Shown: positions 1 to 6,712, counted from the stretch's first letter. The stretch is DNA of 24,600 nt from an uncultured Lachnospiraceae bacterium (GCA_910579685.1 CAJTVN010000012.1:1-24600); one strand, 5' to 3'. Notes: generated by a model from the sequence alone, not told the origin. Numbers and translations: made by a program.

Positions 1-84
1 GCCCCGAATGTTACTATGAGCGGCTTCCATGCCGTGAATGGTAACTGTAGGCATCCCGGTTCTGTCCCGGTTTTGGACATCCGG

Positions 85-113
85 TTGAAATTTTCCGGGG
101 CCTATGATATCCT
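85..113 (+). promoter_or_regulatory. Candidate sigma-A promoter of the FMN riboswitch transcript
   Basis: TTGAAA at 85-90 is followed after exactly 17 bases by TATCCT at 108-113, which places a start site near 120, about 25 bases before the riboswitch aptamer. The -35 is good and the -10 matches consensus at four of six bases. The 84 bases upstream hold no recognisable gene; they show a few copies of a CCCGGTT-like word and an imperfect GTTAC/GTAAC hairpin. Confidence 0.45.
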
Positions 114-143
114 TTGAAAGAACAAAACTGAATAGCGATCATG

Positions 144-251
144 TCTTCAGGGCAGGGCGAAATTCCCGACCGGCAGTATAGTCTGCAGGCGCAGCGGCGC
201 AGGATCCGGTGAGATTCCGGAACCGACAGTAAAGTCTGGATTAAAGAAGGT
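144..251 (+). ncRNA. FMN riboswitch aptamer (RFN element)
   Basis: The stretch carries the conserved RFN-element blocks in order: TCTTC opening P1 at 144, a GGGCAGGGCGAAATTCCC helix, GACCGGCAGT, GCAGGATCCGGTGAGATTCC, GAACCGACAGTAAAGTCTGG, and the closing GAAGG of P1 near 246-250. RFN elements bind flavin mononucleotide and switch off riboflavin synthesis or uptake genes when FMN is plentiful. Its position ahead of a riboflavin transporter gene, with an intrinsic terminator in between, fits that role exactly. Confidence 0.95.
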
Positions 252-383
252 GTGTTGAACAGGCTGGGTTTACTCCGGCTTTTAACACTCTGTCCCTGCC
301 CGGCTGCTCTGCGGACATTTTCAATACACCTTAGGGATCAACACCTGAAAGACATTCCCGCGCTTTCAGGTGTTAATTTTTTC
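247..383 (+). terminator. Riboswitch expression platform with intrinsic terminator
   Basis: AACACCTGAAAG (340-351) and CTTTCAGGTGTT (363-374) form a perfect 12-bp stem followed by AATTTTTTC, a classic intrinsic terminator ending just before the ribU ribosome binding site at 384-390. Upstream, AAGGTGTGTTGAA (247-259), which includes part of the 3' strand of P1, can pair with TTCAATACACCTT (320-332) with one G-U. Part of it can also pair with TCAACACCT (338-346) inside the terminator's left arm. This gives a plausible set of competing structures; the switching mechanism is inferred. Confidence 0.85.
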
Positions 384-397
384 AGGAGGTATTGGAA

Positions 398-952
398 ATG
401 AACAGTAACACGAAAAAACTTACAACTATCGGTATGCTCTGTGCACTGGCCTATCTTGCGGTGGCGGTGGGACGGATTCCCCTCGTGCTCTTTTTGAAGT
501 ATGATCCCAAGGACGTGGTGATCGTGATCGGAGGTCTGATTTTCGGCCCCTGCGCTTCCTTTGTGATCGCATTTGTGGTTTCCCTGGCACAGATGCTCAC
601 AATCAGTGGGAACGGTATTCTCGGGTTTCTCATGAATGTGATTTCCAGCTGTTCTTTTGCATGCACTGCGGCATGGGTCTATCAGAAAAGGCGAAGCCGC
701 AGGGGAGCTGTGGCCGGTCTTCTTGCCGGCTGGATGTGCATGGTGTGCGTGATGCTGCTGTGGAATTATCTGATCGCTCCCATCTATATGGGATGCACGA
801 GACAGGAGATTGCCGAACTGCTGATCCCTGCCTTTCTGCCCTTCAATCTCATCAAGGGCGGAGTCAATGCGGCAATCACGGTGCTCATCTATAAGCCGAT
901 AGTCAGAGCTTTGCGGCATGCGCATCTGGTGGAGCCGAGGGAAAAGACATGA
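398..952 (+). CDS. ribU: Riboflavin ECF transporter S-component, RibU-like
   Basis: A 184-residue, strongly hydrophobic protein with five or six membrane segments. It is the substrate-binding (S) subunit of an energy-coupling-factor transporter and captures riboflavin outside the cell; the shared T and ATPase subunits are encoded elsewhere. The N-terminal pattern MLCALAYLAVAVGRIPL followed by LKYDPKDV is typical of RibU, and the size matches the family. The FMN riboswitch directly upstream independently supports riboflavin as the substrate. The start at ATG 398 is chosen because AGGAGG at 384-389 lies eight bases before it; an in-frame TTG at 392 would be too close to that site. The 3' end overlaps the next gene by ATGA, so the two are probably translationally coupled. 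Confidence 0.93.
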   Translation: MNSNTKKLTTIGMLCALAYLAVAVGRIPLVLFLKYDPKDVVIVIGGLIFGPCASFVIAFVVSLAQMLTISGNGILGFLMNVISSCSFACTAAWVYQKRRSRRGAVAGLLAGWMCMVCVMLLWNYLIAPIYMGCTRQEIAELLIPAFLPFNLIKGGVNAAITVLIYKPIVRALRHAHLVEPREKT

Positions 953-1380
953 AGGTGATTATCATACGCACGGATGGGGAAGGCCGGTCTTTTTGCAGGA
1001 AGCTTTCAGATCTGGCCGCAGGAGAGGCATGTAAGCCGGATATCATTATTCTGTCCAGGAGGGAGACATTCTGTTTTCCCGGCCTTGTGATCAGCGGAAA
1101 GGAAGGGCGGGTATATCGGGGCGGAAGGGATCTGAACCTGACAAAACGTGAATTCGAGCTGCTCTATTTCCTTGCCAGCCAGCCCGGAGAGACCTTTGAG
1201 CGGAGAGAGATTCTGGAGGCGGTGTGGGGGCCGGATACGGAAAATACCATAAAGGTGGTTGCGAACACGGTATCGGATCTGCGCGGGAAGTTGGAGCCGG
1301 AGAGAAAAAAACCTGTGTATATCCGGACGGTGCCGGGAGGTTATTCCTTTCAATCTTTTCAAATGAACCCTTTAAAATAA
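949..1380 (+). CDS. Stand-alone OmpR/PhoB-type winged-helix DNA-binding protein
   Basis: A 143-residue protein whose C-terminal part, about residues 60-137, is a clear OmpR/PhoB winged helix: LNLTKREFELLYFLASQPG, then REILEAVWG, TIKVVANTVSDLRGKL and the wing motif YIRTVPGGYSF. Normal response regulators have a receiver domain of about 120 residues with a phosphorylated aspartate. Here only some 50 residues precede the DNA-binding domain, and no receiver motif is visible. The start overlaps the ribU stop codon (ATGA), so it should be expressed under the same FMN riboswitch. The target is unknown; self-regulation or control of flavin-related genes is a guess. It could also be the shortened remnant of a response regulator, although the reading frame is intact. 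Confidence 0.8.
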   Translation: MKVIIIRTDGEGRSFCRKLSDLAAGEACKPDIIILSRRETFCFPGLVISGKEGRVYRGGRDLNLTKREFELLYFLASQPGETFERREILEAVWGPDTENTIKVVANTVSDLRGKLEPERKKPVYIRTVPGGYSFQSFQMNPLK

Positions 1381-1388
1381 GGAAATAT

Positions 1389-1427
1389 CTGTTTATTATA
1401 CCCTTATTTTAAGGGTATAATAAACAG
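1389..1427. repeat. Perfect 18-bp inverted repeat with 3-base loop
   Basis: CTGTTTATTATACCCTTA (1389-1406) is the exact reverse complement of 1410-1427, separated by TTT. No T-run follows on either strand, so it is not a standard intrinsic terminator. It lies 8 bases after the winged-helix gene and about 40 bases before the next small gene. It could be an operator for a dimeric regulator, an mRNA-stabilising stem, or the remnant of a palindromic repeat. Each arm contains TATAAT or its complement ATTATA. Confidence 0.8.
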
Positions 1428-1469
1428 AAGAACGAAAAGGAAAGAAAGGAAAGCTTTCAATGATCACAT

Positions 1470-1826
1470 TTGCGGTTTCAGACAGTCATAGAAGTAAAGA
1501 GAATACGCAATAAACTGCGGCTTACGCAGGCGGAGTTTGCAGGGCTGGTGAATGGTACTGTCATTGACGTGGACGAGAGAAACAGGAGAGCAAAGATCTG
1601 TAATTACACGCATAATCTGATCGACAGGGCTTTTGGACGGCAGGAGCACCCTGCCTTTGAGAAGTATGAGGCTTTTCTGGAATCCCGATGCTTTCCCGGG
1701 AGCCGGGATAAGATGAAGCTTGTTTTGAGGGGCCTGGATCTTCCTTTCTACGATCCCTTTCTGATCATCGAGAAGACACAGGGAAGGATGGCCGAGGATG
1801 ATCAGTGGATCCGGATTGAGCGGTGA
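1470..1826 (+). CDS. Small hypothetical protein with truncated XRE-like N-terminus
   Basis: A protein of up to 118 residues with no function I can name. Residues 7-26, IEVKRIRNKLRLTQAEFAGL, look like the first two helices of an XRE-type helix-turn-helix, but the sequence breaks off before the recognition helix and continues with an unrelated segment, VNGTVIDVDERNRRAKICNY. The C-terminal part, with RCFPGSRDKMKLVLRGLDLP, YDPFLIIEKTQGRMAEDD and QWIRI, looks like one compact conserved domain. The start is uncertain: a TTG at 1470 is the first start in frame after a stop at 1461-1463. An ATG at 1460 with an upstream AAAGGA-like site is in another frame and stops early. This suggests a deletion fusion or a decaying gene, but it may be a real small protein. 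Confidence 0.55.
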   Translation: MRFQTVIEVKRIRNKLRLTQAEFAGLVNGTVIDVDERNRRAKICNYTHNLIDRAFGRQEHPAFEKYEAFLESRCFPGSRDKMKLVLRGLDLPFYDPFLIIEKTQGRMAEDDQWIRIER

Positions 1827-1927
1827 GAAGCCATACTCGTTTTCATTTTGAGCGTGAGAGGCGCAGGAACTGTTAGAAAAAGAAACCTGCTATACGCAGG
1901 AAGAGAAACAGAGAGTGCTTGCGGTTA

Positions 1928-1956
1928 TTGAGTATCAGAGCCGCAAAAGTTAAAAT
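1928..1956 (+). promoter_or_regulatory. Candidate sigma-A promoter of the ECF sigma operon
   Basis: TTGAGT at 1928-1933 and TAAAAT at 1951-1956 are separated by 17 bases, giving a transcription start near 1963 and a leader of about 75 bases before the sigma-factor gene. The spacing and both hexamers are close to the housekeeping consensus. It is the best match in the 210 bases between the two genes. Confidence 0.5.
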
Positions 1957-1961
1957 ATTTC

Positions 1962-1987
1962 AACACTTTCCCTCTCTCAAACGTTAT
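1962..1987 (+). promoter_or_regulatory. Candidate ECF-type autoregulatory promoter
   Basis: AAC at 1962-1964 and CGTTAT at 1982-1987 are 17 bases apart, which resembles the AAC / CGT core of many ECF sigma promoters. It lies directly upstream of an ECF sigma gene, where autoregulation is common. The motif is short and chance matches are frequent, so this is only a candidate. Confidence 0.3.
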
Positions 1988-2038
1988 CTGTATGAAGGCA
2001 CAAAGGACAGGGATTTTGAGAAAGGAACGGAAGGCGCC

Positions 2039-2551
2039 ATGATCGACGAATTGTATGATGCCCTTTACAGGGAGCTGACCGGATGGTGCGCATCCATGAC
2101 AGGGAGCAGGACGCTTGCAGAGGATCTGGTACAGGAAGCATTTTTACGCGCGCTGATAAATGCAGAGCTGCTTGCGGATCTTGATTTTAGCCGGAGGAGG
2201 GCTTGGATGTACCGGACTGTGAAAAACCTGTACATTGACAGGAAGAGAAGGGAGTCCTTTGAGACGGTTATGGAACAGATGCCGGAGGAAGGGCTGGATG
2301 AGGCGCAGTATGCCCGGATTGATGATGACCAGCTCCTGGCCGCACTTGCGCCCGACGAGAGGCAGCTTTTTACCCTGCGATACCTGGAGGGATACAATTC
2401 CGCAGAGCTGGGAAGGCTTTTTGGTCTGCCTGCGGGAACCGTGAGATCCAAGCTGTCCGGTGCCAGAAGCCGTTTGCGGCAGATGCTTGAGGCGGATGGC
2501 CGTGCGAACGAAAAGCCCGGAGGCGGCAGGCGGACGGGCCGTCCGAAATGA
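2039..2551 (+). CDS. ECF-family RNA polymerase sigma factor
   Basis: A 170-residue protein with the two-domain layout of extracytoplasmic-function sigma factors. Region 2 spans about residues 1-70 and includes TLAEDLVQEAFLRAL and RAWMYRTVKNLYIDRKRR, the core-binding and -10-recognising helices. Region 4 spans about 105-155 with LFTLRYLEGYNSAELGRLFG, LPAGTVRSKLSGARSRLRQ, the -35-binding helix-turn-helix. The start at ATG 2039 is preceded by a GGAA-rich purine tract and begins region 2 directly; an upstream in-frame start would add 40 residues unlike the family. The gene ends in ATGA, overlapping a possible start of the next gene. No membrane anti-sigma factor is adjacent, which is unusual for this family. 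The C-terminal tail is basic and Gly/Arg-rich. Confidence 0.9.
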   Translation: MIDELYDALYRELTGWCASMTGSRTLAEDLVQEAFLRALINAELLADLDFSRRRAWMYRTVKNLYIDRKRRESFETVMEQMPEEGLDEAQYARIDDDQLLAALAPDERQLFTLRYLEGYNSAELGRLFGLPAGTVRSKLSGARSRLRQMLEADGRANEKPGGGRRTGRPK

Positions 2552-2574
2552 GAGGAAAGGATGAGGGTATCAAA

Positions 2575-3792
2575 ATGTTTGAGAAGAAAAATTATATTGT
2601 GAACTGTGATGTCTGTGACACGCGAAAAATCACGCAGGAAAGCCTGTCGGGCTATGAACAGATCGTCATCAATGCGGATCTGCTTCTGGTGGACGAGAAC
2701 AGCAGGGCCATACTGAACCGTCTTCCCCTGATCTGTAATGCGGACGAGACGCTGGATGTGGAGGGAGAGGTGTCAGTGATCTGCGCCAACGGCAGCTATG
2801 AGATCAGCGGCGATACCCGGATCGAAGATCAGACCGTGATCTGTGTGAACGGCGATCTGTCCGTGCGTTCCGGCACGCAGAAGGTGCTGGAAAAGATTCT
2901 GAAGATCTGCGTCAACGGCAGCGCCAAATATCCCGAGAGCATGGCGCCCTTTTTGAACCGGCTGGCGGTGAACGGTTCGGTGCAGTGTATTCCGGACGGA
3001 TGCATCGAGTTAAAGCCGGTATTCACCATTGACCGGTTTTTTCCCCTCCGGGCAAGACAGAATGGAAGCTACTATGTGGATGAGAAGGTAGTGCTCATGG
3101 ATCCGGAGGCGGATGTGGAATCTCTTGTGGCAAAGAACGTGCGGTTTGTGACGAAGCGCTTTCTGGTGAGGCAGGAGCTGATTTCCCGGTCCATCGCTTT
3201 GTTTGAGGAGAGCGTGGAGATGGATGTGATTCCCACAGGCTTTGCTTTCGTGGACGGGGACACGGAGCTTACAGACGCCCTCTTGCAGAAGCATGGAACC
3301 CGCCTGTACATTGACGGGGATCTCAACCTTAAGGACGGCAGCGAGAACTGCCTTGAGAGGCTGGATGCGCTCTGTGTGAAGGGCAATGTGCGTCTCCTGA
3401 AGAGGCAGGAAGAGGCTTTTTCCAGAGTGGATGCCACTTATGAGGCGCTGGTTTTTGTGAAGGGAAGATATATAGCGAATCAGCCCAAAATCGTGGTGGA
3501 TCAGGCGCTTTTGGAGGCTTCCCCGGACGGAATGGAGATCAGAAACTGTGCGGTGCTCAAGGTGAAGAAGGATGCGGCAGCGGAGCTTATTCTGGAAAGG
3601 CTTTGGGTGGGGAACTGCGCCCATGTTTTCTGCAGCCCGGAGCAGAAAAGCTCTATACAGCTGGTGTGCGGCAATGTGGCGAAGATCAGTGAAGGGGAGC
3701 AGGAGGAAGAAGAGGACGAAGGCGGCATGCTGGGAAAGCTGAAAAAGATGATGGGCAGCAGAGTGGTAAATGCGGATACTTATATTCTGTAA
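2575..3792 (+). CDS. Internally repetitive cytosolic protein of unknown function
   Basis: A 405-residue protein without signal peptide or membrane segment; I do not recognise a named family. It starts with a CxxC pair (C11, C14). A repeating unit of about 29 residues can be aligned by eye three times: from I32 (NADLLLV ... ILNRLPLICNAD), from V91 (NGDLSV ... VLEKILKICVNG) and from I246 (DGDLNLKDG ... CLERLDALCVKG). Further V-N-G/A-N-G turns lie between them. Alternating beta-strand and NG-turn patterns of this sort suggest a beta-solenoid, as in bactofilins, but this is inference. A Glu-rich stretch near residues 380-390 precedes a basic LGKLKKMM segment. It probably forms an operon with the sigma factor and might bind it. 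The start is ambiguous between ATG 2548 (overlapping the sigma gene stop) and ATG 2575; 2575 is preferred because the first nine residues of the longer form look non-conserved. Confidence 0.75.
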   Translation: MFEKKNYIVNCDVCDTRKITQESLSGYEQIVINADLLLVDENSRAILNRLPLICNADETLDVEGEVSVICANGSYEISGDTRIEDQTVICVNGDLSVRSGTQKVLEKILKICVNGSAKYPESMAPFLNRLAVNGSVQCIPDGCIELKPVFTIDRFFPLRARQNGSYYVDEKVVLMDPEADVESLVAKNVRFVTKRFLVRQELISRSIALFEESVEMDVIPTGFAFVDGDTELTDALLQKHGTRLYIDGDLNLKDGSENCLERLDALCVKGNVRLLKRQEEAFSRVDATYEALVFVKGRYIANQPKIVVDQALLEASPDGMEIRNCAVLKVKKDAAAELILERLWVGNCAHVFCSPEQKSSIQLVCGNVAKISEGEQEEEEDEGGMLGKLKKMMGSRVVNADTYIL

Positions 3793-3834
3793 CCGGAAGT
3801 TTGTGAGCATATGAAGGAAACAAGAGGAGAAAAG

Positions 3835-3858
3835 CGCCGCTCCCGACCGGGGGCGGCG
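3835..3858. repeat. GC-rich intercistronic stem-loop
   Basis: CGCCGCTCCC (3835-3844) pairs over ten positions, one of them G-U, with GGGGGCGGCG (3849-3858) around a four-base loop. On the plus strand no T-run follows; on the minus strand a TTTT lies after it. It sits between the repeat-protein gene and the next small gene, immediately before the latter's ribosome binding site, so it may tune expression of the downstream gene or protect the upstream message. Confidence 0.65.
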
Positions 3859-3883
3859 GGCAAAAAGGAGAGGAAGCGGCAAA

Positions 3884-4261
3884 ATGGAGAGGGAACGGAT
3901 CGAGAGCTATGTCGGGAAGCTGTGTACGCAGGCTGGGGAGAGCGGGGAGTTTTACAGGAATTTCTGCGAAAATCTTTTTGCAGATGAGGAGATTTGCAGG
4001 GAGTTCGTCCACTACATGGAGAACGGCAATTTTGCCTGCCAGGCGAAGGTGGGGGGATACACGGTGGTGGACGTGATGATCTGGCAGATCGATCATTTCA
4101 AGGCCTGGCTTGACCGGGACACCTCGGGAACCGGAAGAAACAGCGGAAGGATGCTGCTGCTTGCTTTTGACACGCTGCTTAAGATGAAAAAAGACCCTGC
4201 GCCGTACGTCCAGAAGATGCAGTCGGAGACCGGGACGGACTACGAGGGAAAATTCAAATGA
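3884..4261 (+). CDS. Small helical hypothetical protein, 125 residues
   Basis: A soluble protein predicted by eye to be mostly alpha-helical, with no family I can name. Visible features are NFCENLFADEEICREFVHYM in the first half and a well-ordered central segment, VGGYTVVDVMIWQIDHFKAW, that looks conserved in character, with aromatic residues, D and H regularly spaced. The start ATG at 3884 has a strong AAGGAGAGGAAG purine tract upstream. It follows the repeat-protein gene by about 90 bases on the same strand and may belong to the same transcription unit as the ECF sigma factor, although the hairpin at 3835-3858 intervenes. No signal peptide or membrane segment. Confidence 0.7.
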   Translation: MERERIESYVGKLCTQAGESGEFYRNFCENLFADEEICREFVHYMENGNFACQAKVGGYTVVDVMIWQIDHFKAWLDRDTSGTGRNSGRMLLLAFDTLLKMKKDPAPYVQKMQSETGTDYEGKFK

Positions 4262-4440
4262 AAGGTATATATCCTCGGTGTACAGGGAGTGTGCACTGAG
4301 GGCGGGCGTATCTGTTTAAAAAGGCGCCAGCCGCCGCGTGTTCCTCCGGGATATTTGTATGATTGAACCGAGACACCGGCGATACGGAAAGCCGCACTCA
4401 TCCCTGAACTGACGCCAAATTGATTATACCACGCTTTTTT

Positions 4441-5148
4441 CTAAAAATGAAGCCTTCTCTGCACGGCTTCCCGCAGCCTTCGCTTTGACAGGATGGTGAG
4501 AAGCGCGATGGCGATTACCCCGCAGATGGTAAGGACGATGGCGGACCACATCAGATGCAGGGGAACCTCCCGGTAGCGGTCGATCAGAAGCTCGATTCCC
4601 ACGCACAGGAGTGCGATCTCCACAAAGAAATACAGAGCGGTGGTGATGAAGGACACCCGGAAGGTGCGCAGCAGCAGCGCGAAGATCTCCACCAGTATGG
4701 TGGCAAGAGCCGTGATGGGCAGGGCAAGCTGCACAAACCATCTGTCGCTTTTCGTGTTGAAGGTGATCATATACAGATAAAAGCCAATGGCCGCCCCGTC
4801 AAAGGCCAGGGAAAGATAGATTGGCAGCTTTGTGTAGATCACCAGCGGAAATATGAGCACGAACAGGATCAGGCAGGCCCCGATGATGAACAGGGACCAG
4901 GGACTGCCGGAAAAGACAAAGAGATTCAAAAGCAGACAGCACAGGGACGTGGCGGAGAGAACCACCGTGGTAAGGATGGCAAGATCCTTGCGCTTTACCA
5001 CATCCACCTGCCCCTTTTCCTTTGGATAAGGGGCGTTTTGTGCTGTCAGCTTCTGCAGTTCGCCGGGGTTGATGACAGGCGTGTTGCAAAGGGGACATTT
5101 TTTCAGGGAGCGTTCCAGCTCCACGCCGCAGTTGACACAATATGACAT
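4441..5148 (-). CDS. Zinc-ribbon multi-pass membrane protein (DUF6320-like)
   Basis: A 235-residue protein. The N-terminus carries a short zinc ribbon, C4-x2-C7 and C18-x2-C21 (YCVNCG ... KCPLCN), followed by a soluble linker and about six hydrophobic helices between residues 57 and 220, then a basic tail (KRRLREAVQRRLHF). From memory this architecture is called DUF6320, though I could not search. The start has AAAGGA upstream. It lies 37 bases downstream of the acyltransferase gene on the same strand, so the two are almost certainly co-transcribed. A membrane role in company with the acyltransferase, such as substrate delivery or regulation, is inference only. Confidence 0.8.
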   Translation of the reverse strand: MSYCVNCGVELERSLKKCPLCNTPVINPGELQKLTAQNAPYPKEKGQVDVVKRKDLAILTTVVLSATSLCCLLLNLFVFSGSPWSLFIIGACLILFVLIFPLVIYTKLPIYLSLAFDGAAIGFYLYMITFNTKSDRWFVQLALPITALATILVEIFALLLRTFRVSFITTALYFFVEIALLCVGIELLIDRYREVPLHLMWSAIVLTICGVIAIALLTILSKRRLREAVQRRLHF

Positions 5149-5185
5149 AAGCTTTCCTTTCCGAGGGCCGGCCGTCTGCCTGCCC

Positions 5186-6532
5186 TTACGTGCGATTACT
5201 TTCTATGGTTACATGGATGCCGTCCGCAACCAGCTTGCGGAAAAAATACCGTTCCACATCCGATTCCATGATGCTGCTGGCAAAATTCACGGTGAGAATA
5301 TCCTCAAAGCTGATGATAGCGCAGTTGGTCCGGGAGGAAAAGGGCTGCCCCATATAGATATCAAAACGCTCGATATAGGGCTTCATGTCCTCCGGAACCT
5401 TGATTGCGCCCATGTTGGTGAGCCCGGCGGAGGAATTTTTGTCCTGAACCCTGGTGTAAAAGAGCCTCACCACAAAATCCTTGACAAAGAGAGGCACGAT
5501 ACGGATGAAGGGGTTGCGCTGGGTGCTGGCGTTGGTAGTGATGTCGCCCTTTAAAAATTTTTCATTAATATAGTAGCGCATGTAATTGTGCACCTGGGCT
5601 ACGATCTCCGGAAAGCTGTAATCCCCAAGGCGGGGATCCACCACGGGATAGACCATGGTGATAAAATTCCGCAGGGTTTTTGAGGGGAAAAAGCGCCGAA
5701 GGTTCACGGGCATGGCGATTTTTACCGGACGAAGGCGCAGATGCCATTCGTTCTGCTGCTTTTTCAGGAGGGCGTAGAGGAGAACGGCGTTCAGATACTC
5801 CGTGATGGTGGCGTCATATTTTTTGGCCACCGTCATGACCTCGGAGACGGAAAGGATCCCGTCAATGACATTAAAGGTGTAAAAGGGCTCCTTGGTGCCC
5901 CGCACGCGGTAGGTCTTCTCACCGGGCCGCTTGGGGCATACCTTGGCGTTGGCATAGCGCATGTAGGCATCCTCCAGCTCCTCCGGATCCGGAGCTTCCC
6001 CGATATCCTTCACGAAAAAGCCGTTGCTCACCGTGTGGCCGAGAAGCCGCAGATAGACAGCCGTGATAGTCTGCAGCACATACATGCCGCCGCTCCCGTC
6101 GCCCAGGCTGTGATGCGCTTCCAGGGAGATACGGCAGCCGTAATAATAGACCCGCAGAAGATAGCGGTTATTCGCCTTAAAGGGCATGGGCATACAGAAA
6201 TTCCGCACGTCCTTCTGGACGAAGGGGCCGGGCCTGTGGTTTGGTTCCAGATAGCGCCAGAAGAGTCCTTTGCGGATGGCGGTTTTGTAGGTGGGGAAGC
6301 GCTCCAGGGCGGTATCAACGGCCTGCTGGAGGATCTTTGGATCTATGGGCTCTTTCAGGAGCACGGACAGGCGGTAAACGGAAGAGAAATCCCTGCGCTG
6401 CAGAGTCGGGTACACGATAGCGGACAGATCCAGTTTGTACCAGATCTTTTTTTCTGTGCCGGAGACGCCGGCGTTTTTTTTTCCGGATTTAAGTTTATTC
6501 AATCGTATCTTCCTTCTGAAAATGTTTTTCAT
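5186..6532 (-). CDS. Condensation-fold acyltransferase (alcohol acetyltransferase-like)
   Basis: A 448-residue protein of the CoA-dependent acyltransferase / condensation-domain superfamily. The signature HHxxxDG motif is intact as H140-H141-S-L-G-D145-G146; H141 would be the general base that transfers an acyl group to an alcohol or amine. The length fits a stand-alone single-domain enzyme of the AATase or WES-like type, with no carrier-protein domain. The first 25 residues are basic and poorly conserved in character (RRKIRLNKLKSGKKN). The ATG at 6532 has only a weak ribosome binding site, so the true start could lie slightly downstream. It is the first gene of a minus-strand pair with the zinc-ribbon membrane protein and is divergent from a lipase-like esterase. 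The acyl acceptor is unknown. Confidence 0.8.
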   Translation of the reverse strand: MKNIFRRKIRLNKLKSGKKNAGVSGTEKKIWYKLDLSAIVYPTLQRRDFSSVYRLSVLLKEPIDPKILQQAVDTALERFPTYKTAIRKGLFWRYLEPNHRPGPFVQKDVRNFCMPMPFKANNRYLLRVYYYGCRISLEAHHSLGDGSGGMYVLQTITAVYLRLLGHTVSNGFFVKDIGEAPDPEELEDAYMRYANAKVCPKRPGEKTYRVRGTKEPFYTFNVIDGILSVSEVMTVAKKYDATITEYLNAVLLYALLKKQQNEWHLRLRPVKIAMPVNLRRFFPSKTLRNFITMVYPVVDPRLGDYSFPEIVAQVHNYMRYYINEKFLKGDITTNASTQRNPFIRIVPLFVKDFVVRLFYTRVQDKNSSAGLTNMGAIKVPEDMKPYIERFDIYMGQPFSSRTNCAIISFEDILTVNFASSIMESDVERYFFRKLVADGIHVTIESNRT

Positions 6533-6608
6533 GTTTTACGGGTTCCGAAGTTATGCATAAATAGGAAAGCATAACATGCATGACCTTTTGACCCTGGCAT
6601 TTTTAATT

Positions 6609-6642
6609 AGTATAACACAAAATGGGGAAAGTGTGCTACACT
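6609..6642. promoter_or_regulatory. Candidate divergent promoter region
   Basis: On the minus strand a TGT-TATACT extended -10 lies at about 6609-6617, reading toward the acyltransferase. On the plus strand TGC-TACACT at 6634-6642 could serve the esterase. Neither has a good -35 hexamer. The two lie back to back in the 180-base gap between the divergent genes, which would allow shared regulation. Confidence 0.3.
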
Positions 6643-6712
6643 ATGCGGGAAAGAATATGTTTTTCCTGGCTGTACATCCGCCTGGGAAAAGAGACGATAA
6701 CGGGGAGGAATT

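Noticed and set aside
1460..1500. ATG at 1460 as start of the small XRE-like gene
   Set aside because: Its frame stops after about a dozen codons; using it would need a frameshift, for which there is no direct evidence.
1886..1900. CCTGC/GCAGG mini-hairpin upstream of the ECF gene
   Set aside because: The stem is five bp and is followed by purines, so it is neither a convincing terminator nor a clear operator.
3010..3882. 290-codon open frame on the minus strand
   Set aside because: It is antisense to the repeat protein gene; no start site context or family motif supports it.
4262..4440. Possible minus-strand terminator after the zinc-ribbon gene
   Set aside because: GGCG-GCTGG-CGCC followed by TTTTT near 4318-4336 has only a four-bp stem; too weak to call. 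Nothing else is recognised in this gap.
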